A stretch of DNA of 22,038 bases from JBKECP01 sp047974765 (GTDB taxonomy: Bacteria > Pseudomonadota > Gammaproteobacteria > Pseudomonadales > Halieaceae): the NCBI GenBank assembly GCA_047974765.1, contig JBKECP010000047.1, forward strand, positions 1 to 22,038. Direction: 5' to 3'. Every line of letters begins with the position of its first letter. The stretch's first letter is position 1. Shown here one piece after another: positions 8,098 through 17,766 of this stretch. The notes beneath the pieces are model-generated. The model saw nothing but the letters and a program-made list of their open reading frames with translations, was not told where the DNA came from and did not search any database. Position numbers and translations under genes: made by a program.

Positions 8098-8247
8098 AAT
8101 AATTACCTTCTTTTAAGCAATAGCTGCCAATTTTTTTAAAGTAGTCACTATCTAATTCCGGATCAGCAGGAACATTATTTTGTCAGCCGCCTTTACGCTT
8201 TATCATCAGGGAAATCATAAACGCAACAAAATCAACAACATGCTAAA

Positions 8248-8263
8248 TGGCATATTGCTTGCT
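8248..8263 (+). promoter_or_regulatory. Sigma54 (RpoN) promoter of the PEP-CTERM gene
   Basis: TGGCAT-N5-TTGCT fits the -24/-12 consensus TGGCAC-N5-TTGCA/T with correct spacing; only the sixth base departs (T for C). The start point would lie near 8275, leaving a leader of about 78 bases before the ATG. Sigma54 control through the PrsK/PrsR two-component pair is known for PEP-CTERM protein genes in other proteobacteria, which supports the call. An activator site further upstream should exist but I could not identify it. Confidence 0.75.
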
Positions 8264-8352
8264 TAATAAAACTGGAAGCTGGCTGTTTATCTTCACGGAA
8301 ATAAAACTGCACGACGATAACAATAACTATTTTTAATAATAGGATACGCAAT

Positions 8353-9093
8353 ATGATGACGCAAAAAACAGGTTTTTCTTTTTATCAGCGGGCAAAGCGC
8401 GCTGGCAATACAATCGCTGTAACTGCTGCACTGAGCCTGTGCATGAGCAATGCTACGGCGGGACCGCTCGACATTACTAATATTGATGGTTCATGGATCA
8501 ATCCTGTTCCATCAGCCAATGTTACGGCGCTCTCCAATACAGCATCTCCCGGCACAGACTCAATCCGCTGGGGTGGCACAGCTGGTGATATCAATAGTGG
8601 TAGCGGCTATGACTTTACAGCTGCCAGTAATATCACACCTGTCGCTCTCGGTACAGCCTTTGTACTAGGTACTTTCACCCACCTTAACTTACCCATTACC
8701 CAGACAATCAGCGCTGTAGAATATGCTTTCAGCTTTGACACCAATGGTTCTCCAGCCAATCTGGCAAGCATTTTTTCCTTCGACCATAATGAAACACCCA
8801 ACAGTACCGGCAGTTCCCCCGCCGATGACGACGTTGTTACCGTCACCTCAGCCACGCTCAACCACCTTATTACTGTCGGTACAGATACCTATTATTTCAA
8901 TCTCCTAGGGTTTTCTGTGGATGGCGGCATGAGCTTTGGAAATATTTTCAGCTCACCTGAGAACGGCAGTAATAGTGTAAGACTGTATGGCATCGTAACC
9001 AACCAACCTGTTGGCGCAGTACCAACACCCGGCACATTGTTACTGATAATGTGTGGGCTGCTGGGTTTTACATTCCGTAGAAAACGCAGTTAA
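8353..9093 (+). CDS. THxN-family PEP-CTERM sorting-domain protein
   Basis: This is a secreted or surface protein of 246 residues. A signal peptide (basic RAKRAG region, hydrophobic stretch about 20-31, likely cleavage after ATA at residue 36) is followed by a Ser/Thr/Asn/Gly-rich body. The body contains GSWINP (46-51), IRWGG (71-75) and the THLN motif at 109-112 that names the THxN family. The C-terminus is a sorting signal: VPTP (223-226, a PTP variant of PEP), a hydrophobic segment (228-240) and RRKR (242-245). Such proteins are processed by exosortase/EpsH-type enzymes and usually go with exopolysaccharide export; no exosortase gene lies in this window. AGGA lies nine bases before the ATG. 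The preceding sigma54 promoter suggests conditional expression. The exact function is unknown. Confidence 0.88.
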   Translation: MMTQKTGFSFYQRAKRAGNTIAVTAALSLCMSNATAGPLDITNIDGSWINPVPSANVTALSNTASPGTDSIRWGGTAGDINSGSGYDFTAASNITPVALGTAFVLGTFTHLNLPITQTISAVEYAFSFDTNGSPANLASIFSFDHNETPNSTGSSPADDDVVTVTSATLNHLITVGTDTYYFNLLGFSVDGGMSFGNIFSSPENGSNSVRLYGIVTNQPVGAVPTPGTLLLIMCGLLGFTFRRKRS

Positions 9094-9158
9094 AACCAGC
9101 AGGTCAATATCAACGACAGGGGCCAGGTCAGCAAGAGCAGCTTGTGCCCCTATATCCA

Positions 9159-9182
9159 GGTTTGGCGTTTCAGGCCAAAACC
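9159..9182 (+). terminator. Weak hairpin downstream of the PEP-CTERM gene
   Basis: GGTTTGGC pairs with GCCAAAACC (one bulged A) around a seven-base loop, 65 bases past the stop. No T-run follows, so it would be a poor intrinsic terminator. It may only protect the mRNA 3' end. The rest of 9094-9284 shows nothing recognisable. Confidence 0.3.
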
Positions 9183-9284
9183 ACAAAATAGCCTGTTGAT
9201 CAACACCTTGCTGCTGATTGTGGTATCTCCCATAAAGCGCTAAAAAGCCCTTTCACTGAAAGCAACCAGCCCCACCGAACATCC

Positions 9285-9318
9285 AAAAAAAGGACCCAGC
9301 CCGAAAGGGGTGAGTCCT
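9285..9318 (-). terminator. Rho-independent terminator after rpoC
   Basis: On the minus strand a 12-base arm (9307-9318) pairs with 9291-9302 around a four-base loop, with one G-U pair and one mismatch. T7 follows (A7 at 9285-9291 on the plus strand). It lies 29 bp beyond the rpoC stop. It ends the rplKAJL-rpoBC transcript, so the str operon beyond the insert needs its own promoter. Confidence 0.9.
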
Positions 9319-9347
9319 GACAATACAAAATGAAAGCCCGTCAGCGA

Positions 9348-12300
9348 TCAGTCGTCGGCCTGTAGTGCCTCAGTCAGCGCTGCTTCGATTTCCTGGGCCG
9401 AAACACTCATCTCGGATTCGCTATCGCGGCTGCGCTTGCGCTTCTCGTGATAGGCAAGGCCGGTACCAGCCGGTATCAGGCGACCCACCACCACGTTTTC
9501 CTTCAGGCCGCGCAGGTAGTCGCGCTTGCCGGTGACCGCCGCTTCCGTGAGGACGCGGGTGGTCTCCTGGAAGGAGGCAGCAGAAATGAAGCTCTCGGTG
9601 GCCAGTGAGGCCTTGGTGATACCCAGCAGCTCTCGCTCGGCAGTGGCGGGCACCAGCTCTTCAGCCAGCAGGCGCTCGTTCTCCTCCAGGAAGGTGGTGA
9701 ATTCCACCTGCTCACCCTTGATCAGGGTGGAGTCACCACTGGAGGCAATGATCACCTTGCGCAACATCTGGCGGACAATGACTTCGATGTGCTTGTCGTT
9801 GATCTTCACACCCTGCAGGCGGTACACCTCCTGAATTTCATTAACGATATACTTGGCCAGCTCCTCGATGCCCTTCAAACGCAGGATATCATGGGGGCTG
9901 AGCGGACCTTCGGAAACCACCTCACCTTTCGCTACCTGCTCACCTTCAAACACTGACAGGTTACGCCATTTCGGAATCAGTGCTTCGTAGTGATCCGAGC
10001 CATCGGCCAGCGGTTTGCCATCGGTCGGAGTAATCACCAGTCGGCGCTTGCCTTTGGTTTCCTTGCCGAAGCTGACTGTACCGGAAATCTCCGCCAGAAT
10101 GGCAGGCTCTTTCGGCTTACGCGCCTCAAACAGATCGGCCACCCGAGGCAAACCACCGGTAATATCACGGGTTTTGGAGCCTTCCTGGGGAATACGTGCC
10201 AATACCTCACCTGCTTCCACTTTGGCACCGTCAGCCAGACTGACCAGAGCATGTGGCGGCAGGAAATAATGCGCCGGGACATTGGTATTCGGCAAACACA
10301 GCTCTTTGCCACTTTCATCAATCAGTGTGACAGCCGGACGCATATCTTTACCGGCCGCAGGGCGCTCACCAGCATCCAGTACTTCGATAGAGGACAGACC
10401 TGTCAACTCATCCGTCTGACGCTTGATGGTGACACCTTCATCCATCGCCGAGAACTTCACGATACCCGCCAGTTCGGTCACAATCGGGTGTGTGTGTGGA
10501 TCCCAGTTGGCAACAATATCACCAGCGGATACGTCAGCGTGGTCGTGTACACGAATCACAGCACCATAAGGCAGCTTGTAACGCTCACGCTCACGACCCA
10601 GCTTGTCCAGCACCGACAGCTCACCAGAACGGGATACGGTAATCAACGAACCATCCTGACGATCAACCACTTTCACATTGTGCAGGCGAACCACACCATC
10701 ATTCATTACCTGGATATTGTCCTGAGCGGTTGCCCGTGAAGCCGCACCACCGATGTGGAAGGTACGCATGGTGAGCTGGGTGCCCGGCTCACCAATGGAC
10801 TGGGCGGCGACTACACCGATAGCCTCACCCATATTGACCTGGTGGCCTCGGGCCAGATCGCGGCCATAACAGGACGAACAAATACCGTGGCGAGTGGCGC
10901 AGGTAATGGGTGAGCGCACTTCGATTTCATCGATACCCATTTCTTCCAAACGCACGACCCAGGCTTCGTCAAGCATAGTGCCTGCGGTAATGGCAATTTC
11001 ATCATCACTGCCGGGTTTCAATACATCCCTGGCCACAACACGACCCAGCACGCGATCACCCAGCGATTCGATAATATCGCCACCATCGATCACCGGTGTC
11101 ATTAACAGACCATCATCGGTACCGCAGTCTTCCTCAGTAACAACAAGATCCTGGGCAACATCAACCAGACGACGGGTCAGATAACCGGAGTTGGCGGTTT
11201 TAAGTGCCGTATCAGCCAGACCTTTCCGAGCGCCGTGGGTGGAAATGAAGTACTGCAGTACATTCAGGCCTTCACGGAAGTTGGCCACAATCGGCGTCTC
11301 GATAATGGAGCCATCCGGCTTGGCCATCAGGCCGCGCATACCGGCCAACTGACGAATCTGGGCGGGCGAACCCCGCGCCCCGGAGTCGGCGTAGATATAA
11401 ACGGAGTTGAAGGAAGCCTGTTGCTCTTCCTCGCCATCGCGGTTAATCACACTCTCCTTGGACAGACCTTCCATCATCGACTTGGACACCAGGTCGTTGG
11501 CCCGGGACCAGATATCGATGACCTTGTTGTATTTCTCACCGTGAGTAACCAGACCGGAGGCGAACTGGTCTTCGATCTCTTTCACCTCGGCATCGGCGCG
11601 CTCGATAATTTCAGCTTTTTCAACTGGAATTTCAAAGTCGTTGACACCAATGGAGGCACCAGAGCGGGTGGAATACTCATAGCCGGTATACATCAGCTGG
11701 TCGGCAAAGATAACTGTCGCCTTCAGACCGACAATACGATAGCAGTGGTTGATAATGCGGGATATGGCCTTCTTGGTCATATCCTGATTAACCAGCTCGT
11801 AAGACAGCCCCTTGGGTACAATTTCCCACAACAGTGCGCGGCCAACCGTGGTATCAACAATCGCGCCGCGCTCCTGAAATTCAGTCTCGCCAAGTGCCTC
11901 ATATTCCCTGATACGCACTTTTACCCGCGCTTGCAGATGTACATGACCCGCCTTGTAGGCACGGTGTACTTCCGACACATTGGCGAAGGCCATGCCCTCA
12001 CCCTTGGCATTGATACGCTCACGCGTCATGTAGTACAGCCCCAACACCACGTCCTGGGAGGGCACAATGATAGGTTCACCATTAGCTGGTGAGAGGATGT
12101 TATTGGTCGACATCATCAGCGCACGGGCTTCGAGCTGGGCTTCCAGGGTCAGTGGTACGTGTACCGCCATCTGGTCACCGTCGAAGTCGGCATTGTAAGC
12201 GGCGCACACCAGCGGGTGAAGCTGGATGGCCTTGCCCTCGATCAGCACCGGTTCGAAGGCCTGGATGCCCAGACGGTGCAGTGTCGGTGCCCGGTTCAAC

Positions 12301-13565
12301 AATACCGGGTGCTCACGGATCACCTCGGCCAGGATATCCCAGACTTCCGGTGGTTCGCGCTCAACCATTTTCTTGGCCGCCTTGATCGTGGTAGCCAGAC
12401 CGCGGGCCTCCAGCTTGCCAAAAATGAAGGGTTTGAATAATTCCAGTGCCATTTTCTTGGGCAGACCGCACTGGTGCAGACGCAGAGTCGGACCAACCAC
12501 GATCACCGAACGACCAGAGTAGTCGACGCGCTTGCCGAGCAGATTCTGGCGGAAGCGGCCCTGTTTGCCCTTGATCATGTCAGCCAGGGACTTCAACGGC
12601 CGCTTGTTGGAACCGGTGATAGCACGGCCGCGACGACCGTTATCCAGCAGCGCATCTACCGACTCCTGCAACATGCGCTTTTCGTTGCGCACGATGATGT
12701 CGGGCGCGTTCAGATCCAGCAGGCGCTTCAGGCGATTGTTGCGGTTGATCACCCGGCGATAGAGATCGTTCAGATCAGAGGTGGCAAAGCGGCCACCGTC
12801 CAGCGGTACCAACGGACGCAGATCCGGTGGCAGCACCGGCAATGCGTTCATCACCATCCACTCGGGCTTGTTGCCGGAGCTGGCGAAGGCTTCCATCAGC
12901 TTCAGGCGCTTGGACAGCTTCTTGATCTTGGTTTCACTGTTGGTGGCCGGAATCTCTTCCCGCAGACGGGCGATTTCCTGCTCCAGGTCGAGCTGGGTCA
13001 TCAGGTCCTGCACCGCCTCGGCACCCATCTTGGCGGTGAACTCATCGCCAAACTCTTCCATCGACTCGTAGTACTGTTCATCAGTCAGCAGCTGACCAAG
13101 TTCCAGGGTGGTCATACCCGGCTCAGTAACTACGTAGCTTTCAAAATAGAGAACCCGCTCAATATCGCGCAGGGTCATGTCCAGCAGCAGACCGATGCGC
13201 GAGGGCAGCGACTTCAAGAACCAGATATGCGCGACCGGGGACGCCAGTTCGATATGCCCCATGCGCTCACGGCGCACCTTGGCCAGTGCCACTTCCACAC
13301 CACACTTCTCGCAAATGACACCGCGGTGTTTGAGGCGCTTGTACTTGCCACACAAACATTCATAGTCTTTCACCGGGCCAAAAATCTTGGCGCAGAACAG
13401 ACCGTCCCGCTCCGGCTTGAAAGTGCGATAGTTGATGGTTTCCGGTTTTTTCACTTCGCCGTATGACCAGGAGCGAATCATCTCCGGTGACGCCAGACCA
13501 ATGCGAATGGCGTCAAACTCTTCTGATTGCCCCTGGGACTTCAGCAGATTAAGTAGGTCTTTCAA
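9348..13565 (-). CDS. rpoC: RNA polymerase beta' subunit
   Basis: This is the largest subunit of RNA polymerase and carries the active-site magnesium. The 1405-residue product has the N-terminal zinc site (Cys70, Cys72, Cys85, Cys88). NADFDGDQMAVHV has the catalytic aspartates at 460, 462 and 464, the same numbers as in E. coli. The second zinc cluster lies in the CGTDDG ... CATRHGICSSC region. No intein or insertion is present. The start is TTG at 13563-13565, translated as Met, with GGAGG seven bases upstream; the resulting MKDLLNLLK start matches the family, so this rare start is credible. It follows rpoB by 101 bp and ends before a strong terminator. Confidence 0.98.
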   Translation of the reverse strand: MKDLLNLLKSQGQSEEFDAIRIGLASPEMIRSWSYGEVKKPETINYRTFKPERDGLFCAKIFGPVKDYECLCGKYKRLKHRGVICEKCGVEVALAKVRRERMGHIELASPVAHIWFLKSLPSRIGLLLDMTLRDIERVLYFESYVVTEPGMTTLELGQLLTDEQYYESMEEFGDEFTAKMGAEAVQDLMTQLDLEQEIARLREEIPATNSETKIKKLSKRLKLMEAFASSGNKPEWMVMNALPVLPPDLRPLVPLDGGRFATSDLNDLYRRVINRNNRLKRLLDLNAPDIIVRNEKRMLQESVDALLDNGRRGRAITGSNKRPLKSLADMIKGKQGRFRQNLLGKRVDYSGRSVIVVGPTLRLHQCGLPKKMALELFKPFIFGKLEARGLATTIKAAKKMVEREPPEVWDILAEVIREHPVLLNRAPTLHRLGIQAFEPVLIEGKAIQLHPLVCAAYNADFDGDQMAVHVPLTLEAQLEARALMMSTNNILSPANGEPIIVPSQDVVLGLYYMTRERINAKGEGMAFANVSEVHRAYKAGHVHLQARVKVRIREYEALGETEFQERGAIVDTTVGRALLWEIVPKGLSYELVNQDMTKKAISRIINHCYRIVGLKATVIFADQLMYTGYEYSTRSGASIGVNDFEIPVEKAEIIERADAEVKEIEDQFASGLVTHGEKYNKVIDIWSRANDLVSKSMMEGLSKESVINRDGEEEQQASFNSVYIYADSGARGSPAQIRQLAGMRGLMAKPDGSIIETPIVANFREGLNVLQYFISTHGARKGLADTALKTANSGYLTRRLVDVAQDLVVTEEDCGTDDGLLMTPVIDGGDIIESLGDRVLGRVVARDVLKPGSDDEIAITAGTMLDEAWVVRLEEMGIDEIEVRSPITCATRHGICSSCYGRDLARGHQVNMGEAIGVVAAQSIGEPGTQLTMRTFHIGGAASRATAQDNIQVMNDGVVRLHNVKVVDRQDGSLITVSRSGELSVLDKLGRERERYKLPYGAVIRVHDHADVSAGDIVANWDPHTHPIVTELAGIVKFSAMDEGVTIKRQTDELTGLSSIEVLDAGERPAAGKDMRPAVTLIDESGKELCLPNTNVPAHYFLPPHALVSLADGAKVEAGEVLARIPQEGSKTRDITGGLPRVADLFEARKPKEPAILAEISGTVSFGKETKGKRRLVITPTDGKPLADGSDHYEALIPKWRNLSVFEGEQVAKGEVVSEGPLSPHDILRLKGIEELAKYIVNEIQEVYRLQGVKINDKHIEVIVRQMLRKVIIASSGDSTLIKGEQVEFTTFLEENERLLAEELVPATAERELLGITKASLATESFISAASFQETTRVLTEAAVTGKRDYLRGLKENVVVGRLIPAGTGLAYHEKRKRSRDSESEMSVSAQEIEAALTEALQADD

Positions 13566-13642
13566 GGTCTTTCCTCCGCGAGGTTTTCCTTCGGGCAGAT
13601 GGCTGCGCCACCCTGCCGTTATGTCCGTAAATTGTCGGTCAG

Positions 13643-13664
13643 CATCCGGCCCTCAAGCCGGATG
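13643..13664 (-). promoter_or_regulatory. Perfect hairpin directly after the rpoB stop
   Basis: CATCCGGC and GCCGGATG form a perfect 8-bp stem with a six-base loop, starting three bases past the rpoB stop codon. No U-run follows, so it should not terminate transcription. It may be a processing or stability element between rpoB and rpoC. Confidence 0.5.
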
Positions 13665-13666
13665 TT

Positions 13667-16600
13667 TCAGTCGTTCTCCAGCTCAATATCAATACCGAGG
13701 GAGCGAATCTCCTTAACCAACACATTGAAGGACTCGGGCATGCCCGGCTCCATTCGATGGTCACCATCGACAATGTTCTTGTACATCTTGGTACGTCCGG
13801 TGACGTCATCCGACTTCACCGTCAGCATTTCCTGCAAGGTGTAAGCGGCACCGTAAGCCTCCAGCGCCCACACCTCCATCTCACCAAAGCGCTGGCCACC
13901 GAACTGCGCCTTACCGCCCAGCGGCTGCTGAGTGACCAGGCTATAGGAACCGGTGGAACGGGCGTGCATTTTGTCGTCCACCAGATGGTTCAGCTTCAGC
14001 ATATACATGTAGCCAACCGTCACCGGGCGATCAAAGGCCTCGCCGGTACGACCGTCATAAAGCGTGAACTGACCGGATTCAGGCATATCAGCCAAATCCA
14101 GCAGCGCTTTGATTTCCGCCTCGGCAGCACCATCAAACACGGGGGTAGCCATTGGCACACCAGCGCGCAGATTACCTGCCAACTCCATCACCTGCTCATC
14201 AGATAGCGATTTGATGTCCTCGATACGGCCAGCGCCATTGTTGTAAACAGCTTCCAGGAACTTGCGTACTTCGGCAATTTTGCGCTGTTCGCGCAGCATT
14301 TCATCAATTTTGACACCAAGCCCTTTGGCGGCCATACCCAGGTGAGTTTCAAGAATCTGACCCACGTTCATCCGCGAGGGTACACCCAACGGATTGAGTA
14401 CAATATCGACAGGCTCACCGTTTTCGTCGTAGGGCATATCTTCAACCGGCATGATTACCGAAATTACACCCTTGTTACCGTGGCGACCTGCCATCTTGTC
14501 GCCAGGTTGAATACGGCGTTTGACAGCCAAATACACTTTAACGATCTTCAATACGCCAGGCGCCAGATCATCGCCACTTTGCAGCTTGCGTTTCTTGTCT
14601 TCAAACCGCTCTTCCAGCAGTTTGTTTTGCTCTTCCAGTTGGCGTCTGGCAGATGTCAATGCATCATTCAGCTCGGCATCAGACAGTTTGAGTTTGAACC
14701 ACAGTTCACGCTCCAACTCCGCCAGCACTTTGTCACTCAAGCTGGTGCCTTTGGCCAGACCGGCTCCACTGACGGTTTTCTGGCCCTTGATCAAATTGCC
14801 CAGACGGGCGAAGGTAGCTTCTTCAAAGATGCGGTACTCTTCTTTTAGGTCCTTGCGGAACTGATCCAGCTGGTGCTTCTCGATCTGCAGGGCACGGGCA
14901 TCTTTTTCAAGACCGTCACGGGTAAAGACCTGCACGTCAATAACCGTACCCTTGGTGCTGGAAGGCACACGCAGGGAGGTATCTTTCACATCGGAAGCCT
15001 TTTCGCCAAAGATCGCACGCAACAGCTTTTCTTCCGGGGTGAGCTGAGTTTCACCCTTGGGCGTGACCTTGCCCACCAGAATGTCACCGGCGTCCACCTC
15101 GGCACCAATGTAAACAATGCCCGACTCATCCAGCTTGGCCAGCGCGCTTTCACCAACATTGGGAATATCCGCAGAAATTTCCTCCGGCCCCAGCTTGGTA
15201 TCACGGGCAATACAGGTCAACTCCTGAATGTGAATCGTGGTAAAACGATCTTCCTTCACAACTCTTTCAGACACCAAAATGGAGTCCTCGAAGTTATAGC
15301 CATTCCAGGGCATGAAGGCGATGCGCATATTCTGGCCCAGGGCCAGCTCACCCATATCAATAGATGGGCCATCGGCAAGAATATCGCCGCGCTCAACTGC
15401 ATCACCGGTACGCACGATAGGTCGCTGGTTGATACAGGTATTCTGGTTGGAGCGGGTATACTTGGTCAGATTGTAGATATCAACCGGTGCCTCGTCCTTG
15501 CCCACATCCTTGTCGTTGACGCGGACCACGATACGACTGGCATCAACCGAGTCGATCACACCGGGGCGGCGGGCCACCGCACAAACACCGGAATCGGCAG
15601 CGACGTAACGCTCCATGCCGGTACCCACCAACGGCTTCTCACTGCGCAGGGTCGGCACGGCCTGACGCTGCATGTTGGACCCCATCAGAGCGCGGTTGGC
15701 ATCGTCATGCTCCAGGAAGGGAATCAGGGCCGCAGCCACCGACACCACCTGTCTGGGCGACACATCCATATAGTCGACTTCACTCGGCGACTTGACGGTG
15801 AATTCGTTCATATGGCGCACATTGATCAGATCGTCAACAAAGCGCATGTTGTCATCGAGCGGAGCCGAGGCCTGGGCGATGACGAAGCCCGCTTCGTTGA
15901 TGGCGGACAGATATTCGATATCGTCAGTGACCTGGCCGTCGACCACTTTGCGATAGGGCGACTCGAGGAAGCCGTAATCATTGGTGCGGGCGTAGGTTGC
16001 CAGCGAGTTGATCAGACCGATGTTCGGACCTTCCGGGGTTTCAATAGGACACACACGACCGTAGTGGGTCGGGTGCACATCACGCACCTCGAAACCGGCG
16101 CGCTCACGGGTCAAACCACCCGGACCGAGCGCTGATACACGGCGCTTGTGGGTGACTTCTGACAGCGGGTTATTCTGATCCATGAACTGGGACAGCTGGC
16201 TGGAGCCAAAGAACTCCTTCACCGCTGCCGATACCGGTTTGGCGTTGATCAGATCCTGGGGCATCAGGCCTTCACTCTCGGCCATTGACAGGCGCTCTTT
16301 GACAGCGCGCTCGACACGCACCAGACCAACGCGGAACTGGTTTTCAGCCATTTCACCAATGGAGCGTACACGGCGGTTACCCAGGTGGTCGATATCATCG
16401 ACAATACCGCGGCCATTGCGGATATCCACCAGCATCTTCAGCACGGCAACGATATCTTCACGGTCGAGCACACCGGAGCCGGTGATTTCATCACGCCCCA
16501 GGCGGCGGTTGAATTTCATCCGTCCAACATTGGACAGATCATAACGATCCTGGGAGAAAAACAAATTCTGGAACAGATTTTCTGCTGACTCTTTGGTCGG

Positions 16601-17740
16601 CGGCTCACCCGGACGCATCATTCGGTAGATTTCAACCAGCGCCTCCAGTTCGTTGCGGGTAGAGTCCTGACGCAGCGTGTCAGAAATATAGGGGCCGCAG
16701 TCCAGCTCATTGGTGTACAGTGTCGGAATGGATGTAATACCGGCTTCACGCAGCGTACCCACCAGCGCTTCGTTTAACTCGGCATTGCACTCAACCAGTA
16801 TTTCACCCGTCTTTTCATCGACCATATTTTTGGCCAGGGCGCGACCGTAGAGGTATTCTTCCGGTACTTCCAGCTCCGTAATACCGGCTTTTTCCAGCTC
16901 ACGAATATGGCGTGCAGTGATGCGCCGCCCCTGCTCAACAATAATCTTTTTGTCATCTTTGATATCAAAAGCGGCAATATCACCACGCAGGCGCTCGGGA
17001 ATTAACCCAACCTTATAGTTTCCGTCGGCATCGGCACTGAAGGTGGTGGTGTCGTAGAACATGTCCAGAATTTCTTCAGACGCATAGCCCAACGCACGCA
17101 GCAATACCGTGGCTGGCAGTTTGCGACGACGATCGATACGCACGAAGACCATATCCTTCGGATCAAACTCGAAATCCAACCAGGAACCACGGTAGGGGAT
17201 CACCCTGGCTGAATACAGCAGCTTGCCGGAGGAATGGGTCTTGCCCTTGTCGTGATCAAAGAACACACCCGGTGAACGGTGCAGCTGGGATACGATCACC
17301 CGCTCAGTACCATTGATAACAAAGGTACCGTTATCCGTCATCAGGGGGATTTCCCCCATATAGACTTCCTGTTCCTTGATATCCTTGATGGTCTTGTTGG
17401 CAGAATCCTTATCATAAATGATCAAGCGGACTTTAACGCGCAGAGCACAAGAGTAAGTGACGCCGCGCAACTGACATTCATTGACATCAAAGACAGGTAT
17501 ACCCAGGTTGTAATCAACATATTCCAGAGCTGCATTGCCGCTGTAGCTCACGATCGGGAATACGGACTTGAAAGCCGCATGCAGACCGTAGTCGCCACGC
17601 TGATCCAGTGGCACACCCTGTTGGGTGAACTTGCGATATGAATCCAGTTGAATCGCAAGCAGGAACGGAACGTCCATGACTTTCGACAGTTTGCCGAAGT
17701 CCTTTCGAATGCGTTTTTTCTCAGTGTACGAGTATGCCAT
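13667..17740 (-). CDS. rpoB: RNA polymerase beta subunit
   Basis: This is the second-largest RNA polymerase subunit and forms the other pincer and the rifampicin pocket. The 1357 residues equal the Pseudomonas length and exceed the 1342 of E. coli. The rifampicin region (about 512-542) reads GSSQLSQFMDQNNPLSEVT then HKRRVSALGPGGL. Ser517, Gln518, Asp521, His531 and Ser536 correspond to E. coli 512, 513, 516, 526 and 531 and are all wild type, so no resistance change is seen. The start is ATG 17738-17740 with GGGGAG at good spacing. A 204-bp gap with strong RNA structure separates it from rplL, and it is expected to be cotranscribed with rpoC. Confidence 0.98.
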   Translation of the reverse strand: MAYSYTEKKRIRKDFGKLSKVMDVPFLLAIQLDSYRKFTQQGVPLDQRGDYGLHAAFKSVFPIVSYSGNAALEYVDYNLGIPVFDVNECQLRGVTYSCALRVKVRLIIYDKDSANKTIKDIKEQEVYMGEIPLMTDNGTFVINGTERVIVSQLHRSPGVFFDHDKGKTHSSGKLLYSARVIPYRGSWLDFEFDPKDMVFVRIDRRRKLPATVLLRALGYASEEILDMFYDTTTFSADADGNYKVGLIPERLRGDIAAFDIKDDKKIIVEQGRRITARHIRELEKAGITELEVPEEYLYGRALAKNMVDEKTGEILVECNAELNEALVGTLREAGITSIPTLYTNELDCGPYISDTLRQDSTRNELEALVEIYRMMRPGEPPTKESAENLFQNLFFSQDRYDLSNVGRMKFNRRLGRDEITGSGVLDREDIVAVLKMLVDIRNGRGIVDDIDHLGNRRVRSIGEMAENQFRVGLVRVERAVKERLSMAESEGLMPQDLINAKPVSAAVKEFFGSSQLSQFMDQNNPLSEVTHKRRVSALGPGGLTRERAGFEVRDVHPTHYGRVCPIETPEGPNIGLINSLATYARTNDYGFLESPYRKVVDGQVTDDIEYLSAINEAGFVIAQASAPLDDNMRFVDDLINVRHMNEFTVKSPSEVDYMDVSPRQVVSVAAALIPFLEHDDANRALMGSNMQRQAVPTLRSEKPLVGTGMERYVAADSGVCAVARRPGVIDSVDASRIVVRVNDKDVGKDEAPVDIYNLTKYTRSNQNTCINQRPIVRTGDAVERGDILADGPSIDMGELALGQNMRIAFMPWNGYNFEDSILVSERVVKEDRFTTIHIQELTCIARDTKLGPEEISADIPNVGESALAKLDESGIVYIGAEVDAGDILVGKVTPKGETQLTPEEKLLRAIFGEKASDVKDTSLRVPSSTKGTVIDVQVFTRDGLEKDARALQIEKHQLDQFRKDLKEEYRIFEEATFARLGNLIKGQKTVSGAGLAKGTSLSDKVLAELERELWFKLKLSDAELNDALTSARRQLEEQNKLLEERFEDKKRKLQSGDDLAPGVLKIVKVYLAVKRRIQPGDKMAGRHGNKGVISVIMPVEDMPYDENGEPVDIVLNPLGVPSRMNVGQILETHLGMAAKGLGVKIDEMLREQRKIAEVRKFLEAVYNNGAGRIEDIKSLSDEQVMELAGNLRAGVPMATPVFDGAAEAEIKALLDLADMPESGQFTLYDGRTGEAFDRPVTVGYMYMLKLNHLVDDKMHARSTGSYSLVTQQPLGGKAQFGGQRFGEMEVWALEAYGAAYTLQEMLTVKSDDVTGRTKMYKNIVDGDHRMEPGMPESFNVLVKEIRSLGIDIELEND

Positions 17741-17766
17741 CAGTACTCCCCAGCGTATTTAGCCAT

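Noticed and set aside
12474..13466. 330-codon plus-strand open frame antisense to rpoC
   Set aside because: It is fully inside intact rpoC, with no start signal and no recognisable protein. The same holds for the frame at 11235-12092.
14873..16135. 420-codon plus-strand open frame antisense to rpoB
   Set aside because: The sense strand encodes an intact RpoB. The antisense product is His/Gly-rich with no family likeness, typical of a shadow frame.
13667..17740. Possible rifampicin- or streptomycin-resistance changes in rpoB and rpsL
   Set aside because: The key residues (Ser517, Gln518, Asp521, His531 and Ser536 in RpoB; Lys43 and the later loop lysine in S12) are all wild type.
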